IMG/VR virus record: IMGVR_UViG_3300031787_000780
Location: 1-24,951 of that record
Length of the DNA: 24,951 nt
Direction: 5' to 3' (one strand)
From: a virus
Below the pieces are notes generated by a model. It saw only the letters and a list, made by a program, of their open reading frames with translations, had not been told where the DNA came from and ran no database searches. Below are positions 13,616 through 21,580 of this stretch, in pieces. Within the stretch, counting starts at the first letter, position 1. The number at the start of each line of letters is the position of its first letter. Both the position numbers and the translations under genes were made by a program.

Positions 13616-15169
13616 ATGCCTCGTCTCCCGACCTTTACCGCAAACATCCAGCCCGGCGCCATTGCCGGCGGCCGTCGCGCTGGCCCGGAGGATATGGCCG
13701 CCGACATCACGCCGGTCGGCCGCGCGCTGCAGCAGGGTGGCGAGCAAGTCCTGTCGGTGGTAGAGGAAGATGAAAGCCGGAAGATACTGGTGCGCCAGGC
13801 TGAAATTCGCGCCAAGTACGCGAAGCGTTTGGACGAAGCGACTACCAACGGCGAGGACGTTGACAAAATCCGGCAGGAACTGGACAACGATCTCGCTACC
13901 GCCACCGAGGGGCTGCAGACCAAGAAAGGCTACGAAACCGCCCGGCTGCATACGGCCAACACCGGGGCCGTATTCGACAACCAAGCCAACCAGATCAAGG
14001 TCACGCGCGCCACGCTGGAAGCCCGCGTCGAGGGCGGCAAGTTCCTGAACAGCACCGGCGCGCTGGTGTCGTCAAACCCGACCTACCTGCCGCAAGCCGA
14101 GCAGGACGTTGATGCCTTTGTGGCAACTCTGACCCGAATCTCGCCGGAGAAACGGGCGGAAATCGCAGACAGCCTCAAGCAAAACCTGAACGTGACGGCG
14201 GCCATGGCCAACGCCCGGCTGGACCCGCAGGCTACGATTCAAGCGGTCAAGGGCGGCGCCTACAACATGGACCCGCAGCAGCGGCAACAGGTCGTCAATC
14301 AGGCCGAAGCCGAAATTCGCGCTCGCCGCGTGGAGGAAAACTACCAGCGCGCCGAGCAGGAACGTCTGCGTCGAGAGGCCGACGACAACGCCCGTGACCG
14401 TTATTTCAAGGACATCATGGAGGGCCGCGGTTCGCGCCGCGCCATTCTTGACGACCCGCAGCTGCGCCCGCAGACCCGCGAGCACCTGGTTATGTTCATG
14501 GAACAACGGTCGCGGGCGCTGGCAGGACAAGAACGGCAATCAGACCCGAGCGTGAAAAACGCGCTGTGGCTGGCAATCCACGCGCCGGATGGCGATCCGC
14601 GCAAAATCTACAATGCGGACAGGATTTTTGAGGCGGTGCAGGCCGGCAAACTCAGCACGTCCGACGCCAACCAACTGAACGCGCTGGTGGCCAATCAGCG
14701 GGACTCCAACAACCGCAGCTTTGGCCAGCGGCTGGGCGCTCGCATCCAGAATATTAGCGCGGCGATGCGCGCCAACCCGGTGTATCAGGCACAGCCCGAC
14801 TTGGCCTCGTCTGTCCAGAACGAACTGATCGCTCAAGTCGAACAGCGGGCCGAGGCGCTTCGCCGCGAGAATCGCAGCCCGGACGGACTGCTCGACCCGG
14901 AATCCAAGGATTACTTTTTCAGGCCGAACACCTTGAAGGCCATCGAGGATGACGTGCGCAAGCGGCAAGAAGCGCAGCAGCCCAAGATCCCGCGGGTCAG
15001 TGCGCCGGACGATCCGCAGTTGCGCGACTTGCCGGACGGCGCCTTGTTTATCGACCCGCAAGGCATCACCCGCACCATGACCAAGGAACTGCGTGCTCGT
15101 TTGGGCGCGGCTGCGCCCGCTCCGCGTCAGCAACAACGCCCTGGCTTCCCCACGCTGGAGAATAAATAA
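13616..15169 (+). CDS. Internal virion protein, T7 gp15-like
   Basis: 517 residues from ATG 13616; a TTG six bases earlier is less likely. Mostly alpha-helical and charged, with a strong coiled-coil section near 235-272 (RARRVEENYQRAEQERLRRE followed by ADDNARDRYF). The N-terminus is Pro/Gly-rich (PTFTANIQPGAIAGGRRAGP), as in similar phage proteins. In T7, gp15 and gp16 form the periplasmic and inner-membrane tunnel for DNA entry, and the gene order here is the same. The Gln-rich C-terminal tail (PAPRQQQRPG) ends with a TAATG overlap to the next gene, so coupling is direct. Confidence 0.8.
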   Translation: MPRLPTFTANIQPGAIAGGRRAGPEDMAADITPVGRALQQGGEQVLSVVEEDESRKILVRQAEIRAKYAKRLDEATTNGEDVDKIRQELDNDLATATEGLQTKKGYETARLHTANTGAVFDNQANQIKVTRATLEARVEGGKFLNSTGALVSSNPTYLPQAEQDVDAFVATLTRISPEKRAEIADSLKQNLNVTAAMANARLDPQATIQAVKGGAYNMDPQQRQQVVNQAEAEIRARRVEENYQRAEQERLRREADDNARDRYFKDIMEGRGSRRAILDDPQLRPQTREHLVMFMEQRSRALAGQERQSDPSVKNALWLAIHAPDGDPRKIYNADRIFEAVQAGKLSTSDANQLNALVANQRDSNNRSFGQRLGARIQNISAAMRANPVYQAQPDLASSVQNELIAQVEQRAEALRRENRSPDGLLDPESKDYFFRPNTLKAIEDDVRKRQEAQQPKIPRVSAPDDPQLRDLPDGALFIDPQGITRTMTKELRARLGAAAPAPRQQQRPGFPTLENK

Positions 15170-18100
15170 TGGCCGGCATTTGGGACTTGGCCCCGCCGGT
15201 CGTCCAGCCCAAAAGCATTTGGGATTCCGCCCCTGCGCTGGGCGCGACGCCGGCCAACCCGGATCGCGTGCGCAGTATCAGCGAGGCCGTGCGCTACGGC
15301 TTGCAAAGCAGCGCCACCGGCCTTGCCGCGCGCGGCCGGCTGCCGGCGCAAGAGATGGGGCCGGACGCGCCGTGGTATCAGCGGTTTGCCTCTGGCGCAG
15401 CTGGTGTTGTGGCTGACCTGCCGCTGTCCGTGGCTGTGGCCATACCGGCCGCGCCCGCCGGCCCAATCGCCATGGGCGCGGCAGGCTTCGCCGCCCCCAT
15501 GGCCCTGCGCGACGCGTTGATCGAGGCGTACAGCTACAACCACGCCAGCACCTGGGAAGGTGTGTGGGAAATCACCAAGGCCGCGCTGACCGGCGGCGCT
15601 AAGGGCGCGATCATCGGCGGGGCCACCATCGGCGCTGGCCGAGCGGTCGGCGCCGCGTTGCCGGCGGTCAGCCCTGTTGCCCGCACTGGCGCCGTTTTGG
15701 GCACAGAACTGACCACCATGACCACGGTGGCCGCTGGGCTTGAAGGCCGGATGCCGACCGCGCAGGAGTTCTTCGACAACGCGATCCTGCTGGGCGGCCT
15801 CAAAGGCGCAGTGTCCGGGGCCAAAGCGTTGCGCAACATTTACGCCGAAACGGGCAAGCGCCCGGAGCAGGTCGTCGTGGAAGCACGGCAAGACCCGGCC
15901 ATAAAGACGGCGCTGGAAAAGCAAGAGATCCCCGAAGCCTACCGCCAGTTGGCTGTTGAGGAACGGGTCAAAGCCGCGCTGGCCGAGGATCAACGACCGG
16001 CCATGGTGCAGGAACTGATGCGCCAGATGAAAGACCCGGAAGCCCCGCTCAAGGTCGATCCGGTACGCTACGAGTACATCACGGATGCGCAGACCGCCGA
16101 AAGCGTGGTGCGCGCCGTGGCGGAAGCCTACAAGGCGGACATCGAAATCCAGCGCCGGGGCGTCGTGCCGACTGCCGCCTCGCTGGCCGAAGGTGTCCGC
16201 ATGATCGAGACGGGCGAGTTGACCGAACGCACGATTGGCGCGGCGGCCAACAGCGCCGAAATTGCCGCCCGCGCACTGCTGACCAAAGGCGCTGCCGAGC
16301 AGGCCCGCAAGCTGGCCGAGCAGATGCCGTCCGATCCAGCCATGCAGACGACCCAGCAGAAACTGGAGTTCGCTGCGGCCATGGAGCGCGTGGGCATCTT
16401 TTACGGCGAACTGGCCGGCGCGGGCGCCGAGGCTGGCCGCGCGCTCAACATGCTGCGCCAGATGAAACGCAACCCGGATATGCTGGGTGACGCCGAGACG
16501 CTGGTCAAGCTCTACGAACGCAAAGCGCCGTTTTCCGATTTGGCCACTATGGTGCGTGAACTGAAAAACCCGGAACAGGTGCGCCGCTTTGCCGCGGAAA
16601 TGGAAAAGGCGACCACCACGGAAATGCTGCTTGAAGGCTGGAAGGCATCAATCCTTTCTGGCCCGCTGACCTTTGCCGCGAACGTCATGGGCAACGTCGG
16701 CAAATGGGTCATCGAAGTGCCGGAGTCCGCCGTCAAAGCAACCATGACTGCGGTGCAGCGCAAAGCCGCTGGCGACCCGCTGACCATGGCGCAATATAAA
16801 GCCCGCGCCTTCGCCCCGGTTATCGGCATGCAGCTGGGCGCCCGTGACGCCCTGGCCGTGGCCAACGCGGTGTTGCGCTCCGACGTTGAAATCTTGGACA
16901 AAGCGGATGTTTATAAAACCGCCATTCCCGGCAAGGCCGGCGAAGTCATCCGCATCCCGTTTCGCGTGCTGCAGGCGACCGACGCACTGTTCCGTATTCC
17001 TGCCGAGCGGGCGAAAGCCTATGAATTGGCGGTGGATCGCGTCGTCAAAGAGGGGTTGCACCCGAGCACGGCAGAGGCCCGGCAGCGCATCGCCGCCTAC
17101 ACGGATCAGCCGGTGCTGGGGTTGACCACCAAGCAAGCGGCCGAGGCCACCAAGGTGATTGAGCAGGCCGGCGCAGAAGCGGTGTTTGCGCAGCGGCTCG
17201 GCCCGCGCATGGAGTTGGCGCAACGGGCCATAACCGGCAGCCCGCTGGGCTTTATTCTGCCCTTCATCCGCACTCCGGCCAATCTGGTATCATGGGCGGT
17301 GCAGCACGCGCCGGGGCTGAACCTGATGTCCGGCCGCTGGCGCGAGGACTTCTCGGCTGGCGGCGAACGCCGCAACCAGGCGCTGGCCCGCGTGGCCATC
17401 GGCGCGGGGCTAACGGCCCTGGCCGTCGCTTTAGCTGACGACGATCTGCTTACCGGCGGCGGGCTGTTCGACCCGGAGATGACGCGCACCAAGCAAGCCG
17501 CCGGATGGCAGCCGTACAGCCTCAAGGTGGGCGACACGTACTACAGTTACCAGCGATTGGAGCCGGTGGCCAAGGTGCTCGGTTTGGCGGCGGACATGAT
17601 CGAAATGTCTAAAAGCAAAAAACTTAGCGAAGCCGATACGGGAAAAATCATTGCCATGACGGCCTTGCTGTTTGGCAACGCGACTATCAGCACCACGTAT
17701 TTGTCGGGCTTGGCCAACACCATAAACGCCATCATAGACCCGGATCGCTACGGCGAAACGCTGGTCGAGGGTTACGCTTCGAGCCTGATTCCTAAGATTG
17801 TGGGTCAAACTGTAACTATTGCCGACCCCTACAAACGAGAAGTCAACGGCGTGCTTGACGCCATTCAAAGCCAGTTGCCGTATTTCCGCGAGCAGTTGCT
17901 GCCGAAGCGCGATGCCTGGGGCGAGCCGTCGCAAAACAATCGTTGGTTTGACGTGTTGCCGATAGCAACCAGCAAAGCCGCCGAGGAAAAAGTCAGAACC
18001 GAGGCCGTCCGTCTGCAAGTGGCCATCGCGGACGCACCCAAAAATGTGACCGAAAAAGGCCCATTCAAGCCCAGCGAAAAGCGCGTCGAGCTGTCCGATG

Positions 18101-18372
18101 TCGAGCGCGACATCTACAGGCAGGTGGCCGGCGGTTCGGCCATGGAGATTCTGCGGCCCATCGTGAACTCGCCCGACTGGGAACGCACCCCGGATTTTGC
18201 CAAGACTAAAGTGTATGAGATTGTTTTGGAAAAAACCCGCAAGCAAGCGCAGTGGGCCGCTTTGCCGCCTGACGCCGAAGCGCGCGACAAAGTGCGCCGC
18301 AAAGTGATCGACATGGTGACGAAGCAGACGGAAGCCGTGGCGCCGGAAAAACGGATCAGGGCTGAAAAATGA
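15169..18372 (+). CDS. Large internal (ejected) virion protein, T7 gp16-like position
   Basis: 1067 residues, the largest gene here. IWDxAP occurs twice at the start (4-9 and 17-22). Hydrophobic Gly/Ala segments lie at about 77-115, 138-165 and 170-190, then comes a long helical middle (230-560). ILPFIRTPANLVSWAVQHAP (about 694-713) is a motif repeatedly found in very large phage ejection proteins, and another membrane-like stretch follows (AIGAGLTALAVAL, about 745-757). The C-terminus is Lys/Glu-rich. Unlike T7 gp16, I see no lytic transglycosylase active-site pattern at the N-terminus, so wall digestion is not supported. Expected role is formation of the inner-membrane DNA-entry tunnel. It overlaps the following gene by four bases (ATGA). 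Confidence 0.85.
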   Translation: MAGIWDLAPPVVQPKSIWDSAPALGATPANPDRVRSISEAVRYGLQSSATGLAARGRLPAQEMGPDAPWYQRFASGAAGVVADLPLSVAVAIPAAPAGPIAMGAAGFAAPMALRDALIEAYSYNHASTWEGVWEITKAALTGGAKGAIIGGATIGAGRAVGAALPAVSPVARTGAVLGTELTTMTTVAAGLEGRMPTAQEFFDNAILLGGLKGAVSGAKALRNIYAETGKRPEQVVVEARQDPAIKTALEKQEIPEAYRQLAVEERVKAALAEDQRPAMVQELMRQMKDPEAPLKVDPVRYEYITDAQTAESVVRAVAEAYKADIEIQRRGVVPTAASLAEGVRMIETGELTERTIGAAANSAEIAARALLTKGAAEQARKLAEQMPSDPAMQTTQQKLEFAAAMERVGIFYGELAGAGAEAGRALNMLRQMKRNPDMLGDAETLVKLYERKAPFSDLATMVRELKNPEQVRRFAAEMEKATTTEMLLEGWKASILSGPLTFAANVMGNVGKWVIEVPESAVKATMTAVQRKAAGDPLTMAQYKARAFAPVIGMQLGARDALAVANAVLRSDVEILDKADVYKTAIPGKAGEVIRIPFRVLQATDALFRIPAERAKAYELAVDRVVKEGLHPSTAEARQRIAAYTDQPVLGLTTKQAAEATKVIEQAGAEAVFAQRLGPRMELAQRAITGSPLGFILPFIRTPANLVSWAVQHAPGLNLMSGRWREDFSAGGERRNQALARVAIGAGLTALAVALADDDLLTGGGLFDPEMTRTKQAAGWQPYSLKVGDTYYSYQRLEPVAKVLGLAADMIEMSKSKKLSEADTGKIIAMTALLFGNATISTTYLSGLANTINAIIDPDRYGETLVEGYASSLIPKIVGQTVTIADPYKREVNGVLDAIQSQLPYFREQLLPKRDAWGEPSQNNRWFDVLPIATSKAAEEKVRTEAVRLQVAIADAPKNVTEKGPFKPSEKRVELSDVERDIYRQVAGGSAMEILRPIVNSPDWERTPDFAKTKVYEIVLEKTRKQAQWAALPPDAEARDKVRRKVIDMVTKQTEAVAPEKRIRAEK

Positions 18373-18734
18373 TACTTGACCTTGGCGATGGCCGCGAGAT
18401 CAAATTGCCCGACGACACCTCGGACGAAACAGCGCGTCAACTCGGACGGTTGATCTTGGTGCTGGAAGATCGCGCCATAGCGGCCGAGCGCACTGCCGCC
18501 AACCTGCAATCGCAGATCGACGATCTGCGCCAGAAGCTGAACGAGCAAGACGAGTCCGAGGACGATGAAGATGACGAGGACGACGGGCCGGAAGATGCTG
18601 CGCTGGTCGCCGCCATTCAGCGCTTGGAAGAATCGCTGGCCGCCCGGTTGGACAAGGTGGCGCGGGTGTCCGCTGCCGACCGCATTATGATCGAAGATGA
18701 ACTTGGGACGGCGCGTTCTCGCGTCGTCTTGTAA
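18369..18734 (+). CDS. Acidic coiled-coil protein, unknown function
   Basis: 121 residues. MILDLGDGREIKLPDD is followed by a heptad-rich helix (about 22-57). Then comes an intensely acidic run, DESEDDEDDEDDGPED (about 61-76), and a second helix, VAAIQRLEESLAARLDKVAR. I do not recognise the family. An acidic, oligomer-forming product might chaperone the basic C-terminal part of the preceding large protein or be a tail accessory; both are inferences from position and charge. The start overlaps the previous stop as ATGA. Confidence 0.75.
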   Translation: MILDLGDGREIKLPDDTSDETARQLGRLILVLEDRAIAAERTAANLQSQIDDLRQKLNEQDESEDDEDDEDDGPEDAALVAAIQRLEESLAARLDKVARVSAADRIMIEDELGTARSRVVL

Positions 18735-18743
18735 GGAGCGAGC

Positions 18744-19112
18744 ATGCCATTCCTGAATGACCGCGTGCTTGACAACGGCCTGGCCACACTCCCCAGCGAG
18801 GGCAATCGGCTGACGATCTGCAGCGCGGAACCGGCGACGTTTGCCGAGGCCAATTCGACGTTCGCCCTCGGCGTCAAAGCCTCGCCTTCAATCGGGTCGC
18901 CGGCCGCCCGCACACCCTCTGGCCGCCGCGTCACAGTGGCCGCTTTCACGGACGGCAGCGTCACCGCCAACGGCACCGCGTCGCACTGGGCACTGGTGGA
19001 TACCGTCAATTCTCGGCTGTTGGCCGCCAGCAGCCTTTCGGCCAGCCAGTCCGTGACCAGCGGCAACACCTTCACACTGGGCGCGTTCGACATTGGCATT
19101 CCTGCGCCATAA
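18744..19112 (+). CDS. Small phage virion-type protein
   Basis: 122 residues, with a strong ribosome site (AAGGAGCGAGC). The N-terminus MPFLNDRVLDNGLATL and the following ICSAEPATFAEANSTFALGV (25-44) match a pattern seen in small tail-region proteins of many podoviruses and siphoviruses. The rest is beta-rich with Ser/Thr (GRRVTVAAFTDGSVTANGTA, 60-79) and ends in FTLGAFDIGIPAP. Function is not established. It is grouped with the next two genes, which share its Ser/Thr/Ala-rich make-up. Confidence 0.78.
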   Translation: MPFLNDRVLDNGLATLPSEGNRLTICSAEPATFAEANSTFALGVKASPSIGSPAARTPSGRRVTVAAFTDGSVTANGTASHWALVDTVNSRLLAASSLSASQSVTSGNTFTLGAFDIGIPAP

Positions 19113-19127
19113 AAAAAGGGCTGAAAC

Positions 19128-19592
19128 ATGGCTGACAACTTAGGCTACACACCGGGCAGCGGCTCTAAAGTCGCAACCCGCGAAGTCGCGTATTCCGGCG
19201 AAAACGCAAACGTCCAGACCGTCGGCATTGCGACCTTTAGCGGCGCGGACGACAGCAAAACGGCGCTTGATGTGGGTCCAGAAAACCCGCTCCCGGTTGC
19301 AGGTTATGGTGAACTGATCGAATCACTTGAAGCCCTGCGCATGGCCGTGCAGTCGTTGACGCGCAGCGGACTTGGGCAAGCCATGCCGGACACGGCGATG
19401 CGCCTGCGCGTGGCACTGGACGCGATCAGCGCGTCTCTGACGCTGGCGAGTGTCACGACGGTTGGCACGGTCACGACGGTGAATGCTGTCCTAAACCAAT
19501 CCCAAATTGGCGGCTTCGCCGCGCAGGATCAAATCCCGGCGCTGATGCGTATGGCGGCGGATTCTTCTCGACGCAACATTACGGTGACCTGA
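19128..19592 (+). CDS. Hypothetical tail-region protein
   Basis: 154 residues. Residues 1-35 are a loose Gly/Ser/Thr start (LGYTPGSGSKVATREV). The middle has ALDVGPENPLPVAGYGELIE (46-65), followed by a helix (66-105). A Val/Thr ladder (TLASVTTVGTVTTVNAVL, about 106-123) precedes the final helix. These mixed features are usual in short phage tail proteins of unknown role. AAAAAAAGGGC upstream provides a ribosome site. It precedes the propeller gene by one base, suggesting co-translation. Confidence 0.75.
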   Translation: MADNLGYTPGSGSKVATREVAYSGENANVQTVGIATFSGADDSKTALDVGPENPLPVAGYGELIESLEALRMAVQSLTRSGLGQAMPDTAMRLRVALDAISASLTLASVTTVGTVTTVNAVLNQSQIGGFAAQDQIPALMRMAADSSRRNITVT

Positions 19593-19593
19593 C

Positions 19594-21018
19594 ATGCCGA
19601 CGACAAACGGTAATCGCAAGATACTCGACCTCAAGCGATGGGAGTTCTGCGCTCCCGCGCCGAACATAAATGGTTCGGGGATGCTGATTTCATCCTCCAG
19701 ACATTTTCGGCAGCAACAGCTTTTTATTCGCTCCATTACCGAGGCGTACATCTACAATCCGTCAGAGGATGGATGGGTCCTGATACCCAACCCTGCGCTT
19801 GCAGCGGCGGTTGGCGCTGGCCTTTCGGCAACAGCGGCTGCTTGGAGCATCGGCACGGCGACGGCGGCAGCTTCTTTGACCGCGACGGGCGGCACGACAT
19901 CGACCATCATCACCAACCAGACGCTTGCCCGCGATCTGCGCGGCTACAAGGTTCAAATTCTCGCGGGTCCGAATGCCGGGGCCGTGCTGGATATCGTGAG
20001 CAACACTGTCGCCACTAACGCGGTCATTACCGTGGCGACGCAGGCGTCGGCCTTCTCGGCATCGACGGTTTACCGCTTGCTGACGCCGACTTGGTATGTC
20101 GCGGGCAACGGCTCAACTGCGGCGGCTTCTTTTCGCAAGTATGACTATGCGACAAACACTTGGACCACGCTGGCAAACATGCCCATTGCCTTTGGCACGG
20201 ACGCCAAGCTGATCGCCACACCGTCCGTCGTTGACGGCGCGTTCAAGAATTTTGCCACCGGCACCGCGACCTCGGCCACGGCCACGACGCTGACGCAGAC
20301 CGGCAAAACATGGACTGCTTCGCAATGGATTAATAGTCAGGTCCGCATCACTGCCGGAACTGGTGCTGGCCAAATCCGCACCATCACGGCCAATACTGGA
20401 GACACACTTACCGTTGCCACTTGGACCACCACGCCGGACGCAACGTCGCAGTATGCCATCGGAGGCAACGACGATTTCCTGTATTTGATGGGCAACAACG
20501 CCGTCACCCTTTACCGCTACTCGATCTCGGCTAACACATGGGCGACGCTGACGCCTGTTGCGGCGCGGGCGGCTGCCCCCAACATAGGAATGTCTGGGCA
20601 TTGGGTTCACTCGGCACCGGAAAGCGACTGGAATAACGAAAGCGCGATCCTGAACGGACGTTTCATCTACTCGTTCCAAGGCGGCGCGACAAGCGGCCTG
20701 CATCGCTACGACATCGCAGGAAATACATGGGCGACGATTACCTACTCGCCAAGCACCGAGACCTTCACAGCCGGGACAAAATACGCGCTGCACAACGGAA
20801 CGCTCTACGTCCAAAAGGATGCGACAGGACGGTGGTTTGCCTACGATTTTGCAAGAAGTGAGTTGTTTCCGTGGAGCGTTATGCTTTATCCGCAGGGTGC
20901 CGCTGCTGTCGGGGATACGGCGTTCGACGTAATTTATGAGGATGGCGCAACAGACATTTACTACGTTTATATACTCCTCAACTCGTCCAACGTTTTGCTC
21001 CGGCAAATGGTGATCTGA
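19594..21018 (+). CDS. Kelch-like beta-propeller tail protein
   Basis: 474 residues. Aromatic blade motifs of Kelch type recur: AYIYNPSEDGWVLI (51-64), KYDYATNTWTTL (182-193), LYRYSISANTWATL (306-319), LHRYDIAGNTWATI (369-382) and WFAYDFARSELFPW (414-427). Two related beta modules are inserted between the early blades, about 107-165 (GYKVQILAGPNAGAVLDIVS) and 240-290 (VRITAGTGAGQIRTITANTG). Beta-propellers act as binding platforms, so a receptor-binding or baseplate-like tail role is likely. No signal peptide or membrane segment. The 3' third is richer in A/T than neighbouring genes, which may mark exchange of this adhesin-like gene between phages. The stop overlaps the following small gene. 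Confidence 0.82.
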   Translation: MPTTNGNRKILDLKRWEFCAPAPNINGSGMLISSSRHFRQQQLFIRSITEAYIYNPSEDGWVLIPNPALAAAVGAGLSATAAAWSIGTATAAASLTATGGTTSTIITNQTLARDLRGYKVQILAGPNAGAVLDIVSNTVATNAVITVATQASAFSASTVYRLLTPTWYVAGNGSTAAASFRKYDYATNTWTTLANMPIAFGTDAKLIATPSVVDGAFKNFATGTATSATATTLTQTGKTWTASQWINSQVRITAGTGAGQIRTITANTGDTLTVATWTTTPDATSQYAIGGNDDFLYLMGNNAVTLYRYSISANTWATLTPVAARAAAPNIGMSGHWVHSAPESDWNNESAILNGRFIYSFQGGATSGLHRYDIAGNTWATITYSPSTETFTAGTKYALHNGTLYVQKDATGRWFAYDFARSELFPWSVMLYPQGAAAVGDTAFDVIYEDGATDIYYVYILLNSSNVLLRQMVI

Positions 21019-21182
21019 TGACAATTCCAGACCTCATACGGATGGCGCAATCTAAAATCAGCAACCTCGGTTCGCTTCGCACCAGCGCGGAGCGCATTGG
21101 GGATGTTGAGCAGGTCATCCAAATCGACAAAGATATTGTTGAAACCCAGAACACGCTCAACGTATTGCAGTCGCTGGCCTAA
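21018..21182 (+). CDS. 54-residue helical phage protein
   Basis: Begins on the TGATG overlap with the propeller gene, and would be missed by a 60-codon cutoff. Translation gives MTIPDLIRMAQSKISNLGSL, then a charged helix ending VETQNTLNVLQSLA. Small proteins starting MTIPDLIR and ending in a second ETQ...L helix recur in tail clusters of podoviruses. They look like two-helix coiled coils. Function unknown; perhaps assembly of the adjacent tail proteins. The stop is three bases before the next ATG. Confidence 0.78.
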   Translation: MTIPDLIRMAQSKISNLGSLRTSAERIGDVEQVIQIDKDIVETQNTLNVLQSLA

Positions 21183-21185
21183 ACC

Positions 21186-21554
21186 ATGCTCTTAACCCTG
21201 CTCCAATCTGGCGGGACGGCGGGTCATGTTGTTTTAAGTGCTGATTCTCTCAGCCTTCCTGCGCCTGCCCTCGACACTCCGGCCATCGGTCAGGCGCATG
21301 CGCTGACTGCGATCGCGCTGACCACGGGCGTGCCGGTTCTGGCCACGCCGGCCTTGGCGCAGATCCACGTGCTGGCCGCCAACGGACTCACGACCGGCGC
21401 GCCGGTGCTCGATCTGGCCACGTTGGCCGGCGAAATCCCGGTGCCTGTGCCGGCGGTGACGCCCGCGCTTTTCCGCCCCGATGTCAGCGCGATGCAAGCG
21501 TTTGATTTAAAACGAAAACTAAAACGCCGACGGGCGTTTCTGCTGCTCGGATGA
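21186..21554 (+). CDS. Repeat-containing small tail-region protein
   Basis: 122 residues with a 23-residue repeat: residues 27-49 (PALDTPAIGQAHALTAIALT...) and 50-72 (PVLATPALAQIHVLAANGLT...), with partial copies before (14-26) and after (73-82). The repeat is also the pattern of proteins seen beside tail-fibre genes in other phages, often called tail or structural proteins. The C-terminus is strongly basic (LKRKLKRRR). No ribosome site of strength is seen, so coupling to the 54-codon gene is likely. It is followed by the fibre-gene promoter-like element. Confidence 0.75.
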   Translation: MLLTLLQSGGTAGHVVLSADSLSLPAPALDTPAIGQAHALTAIALTTGVPVLATPALAQIHVLAANGLTTGAPVLDLATLAGEIPVPVPAVTPALFRPDVSAMQAFDLKRKLKRRRAFLLLG

Positions 21555-21560
21555 TAGGAT
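21552..21560 (+). promoter_or_regulatory. Extended -10-like element before the fibre gene
   Basis: TGaTAGGAT, matching the element at 2798-2806 over nine bases. Here it is separated from the ATG at 21581 by a proper ribosome site (AGAAGGAGAG), so a Shine-Dalgarno role for its AGGA is unnecessary. That makes a promoter a better reading of this copy. No clear -35 is present. Confidence 0.4.
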
Positions 21561-21580
21561 AAAGAGAAGGAGAGTTACCC

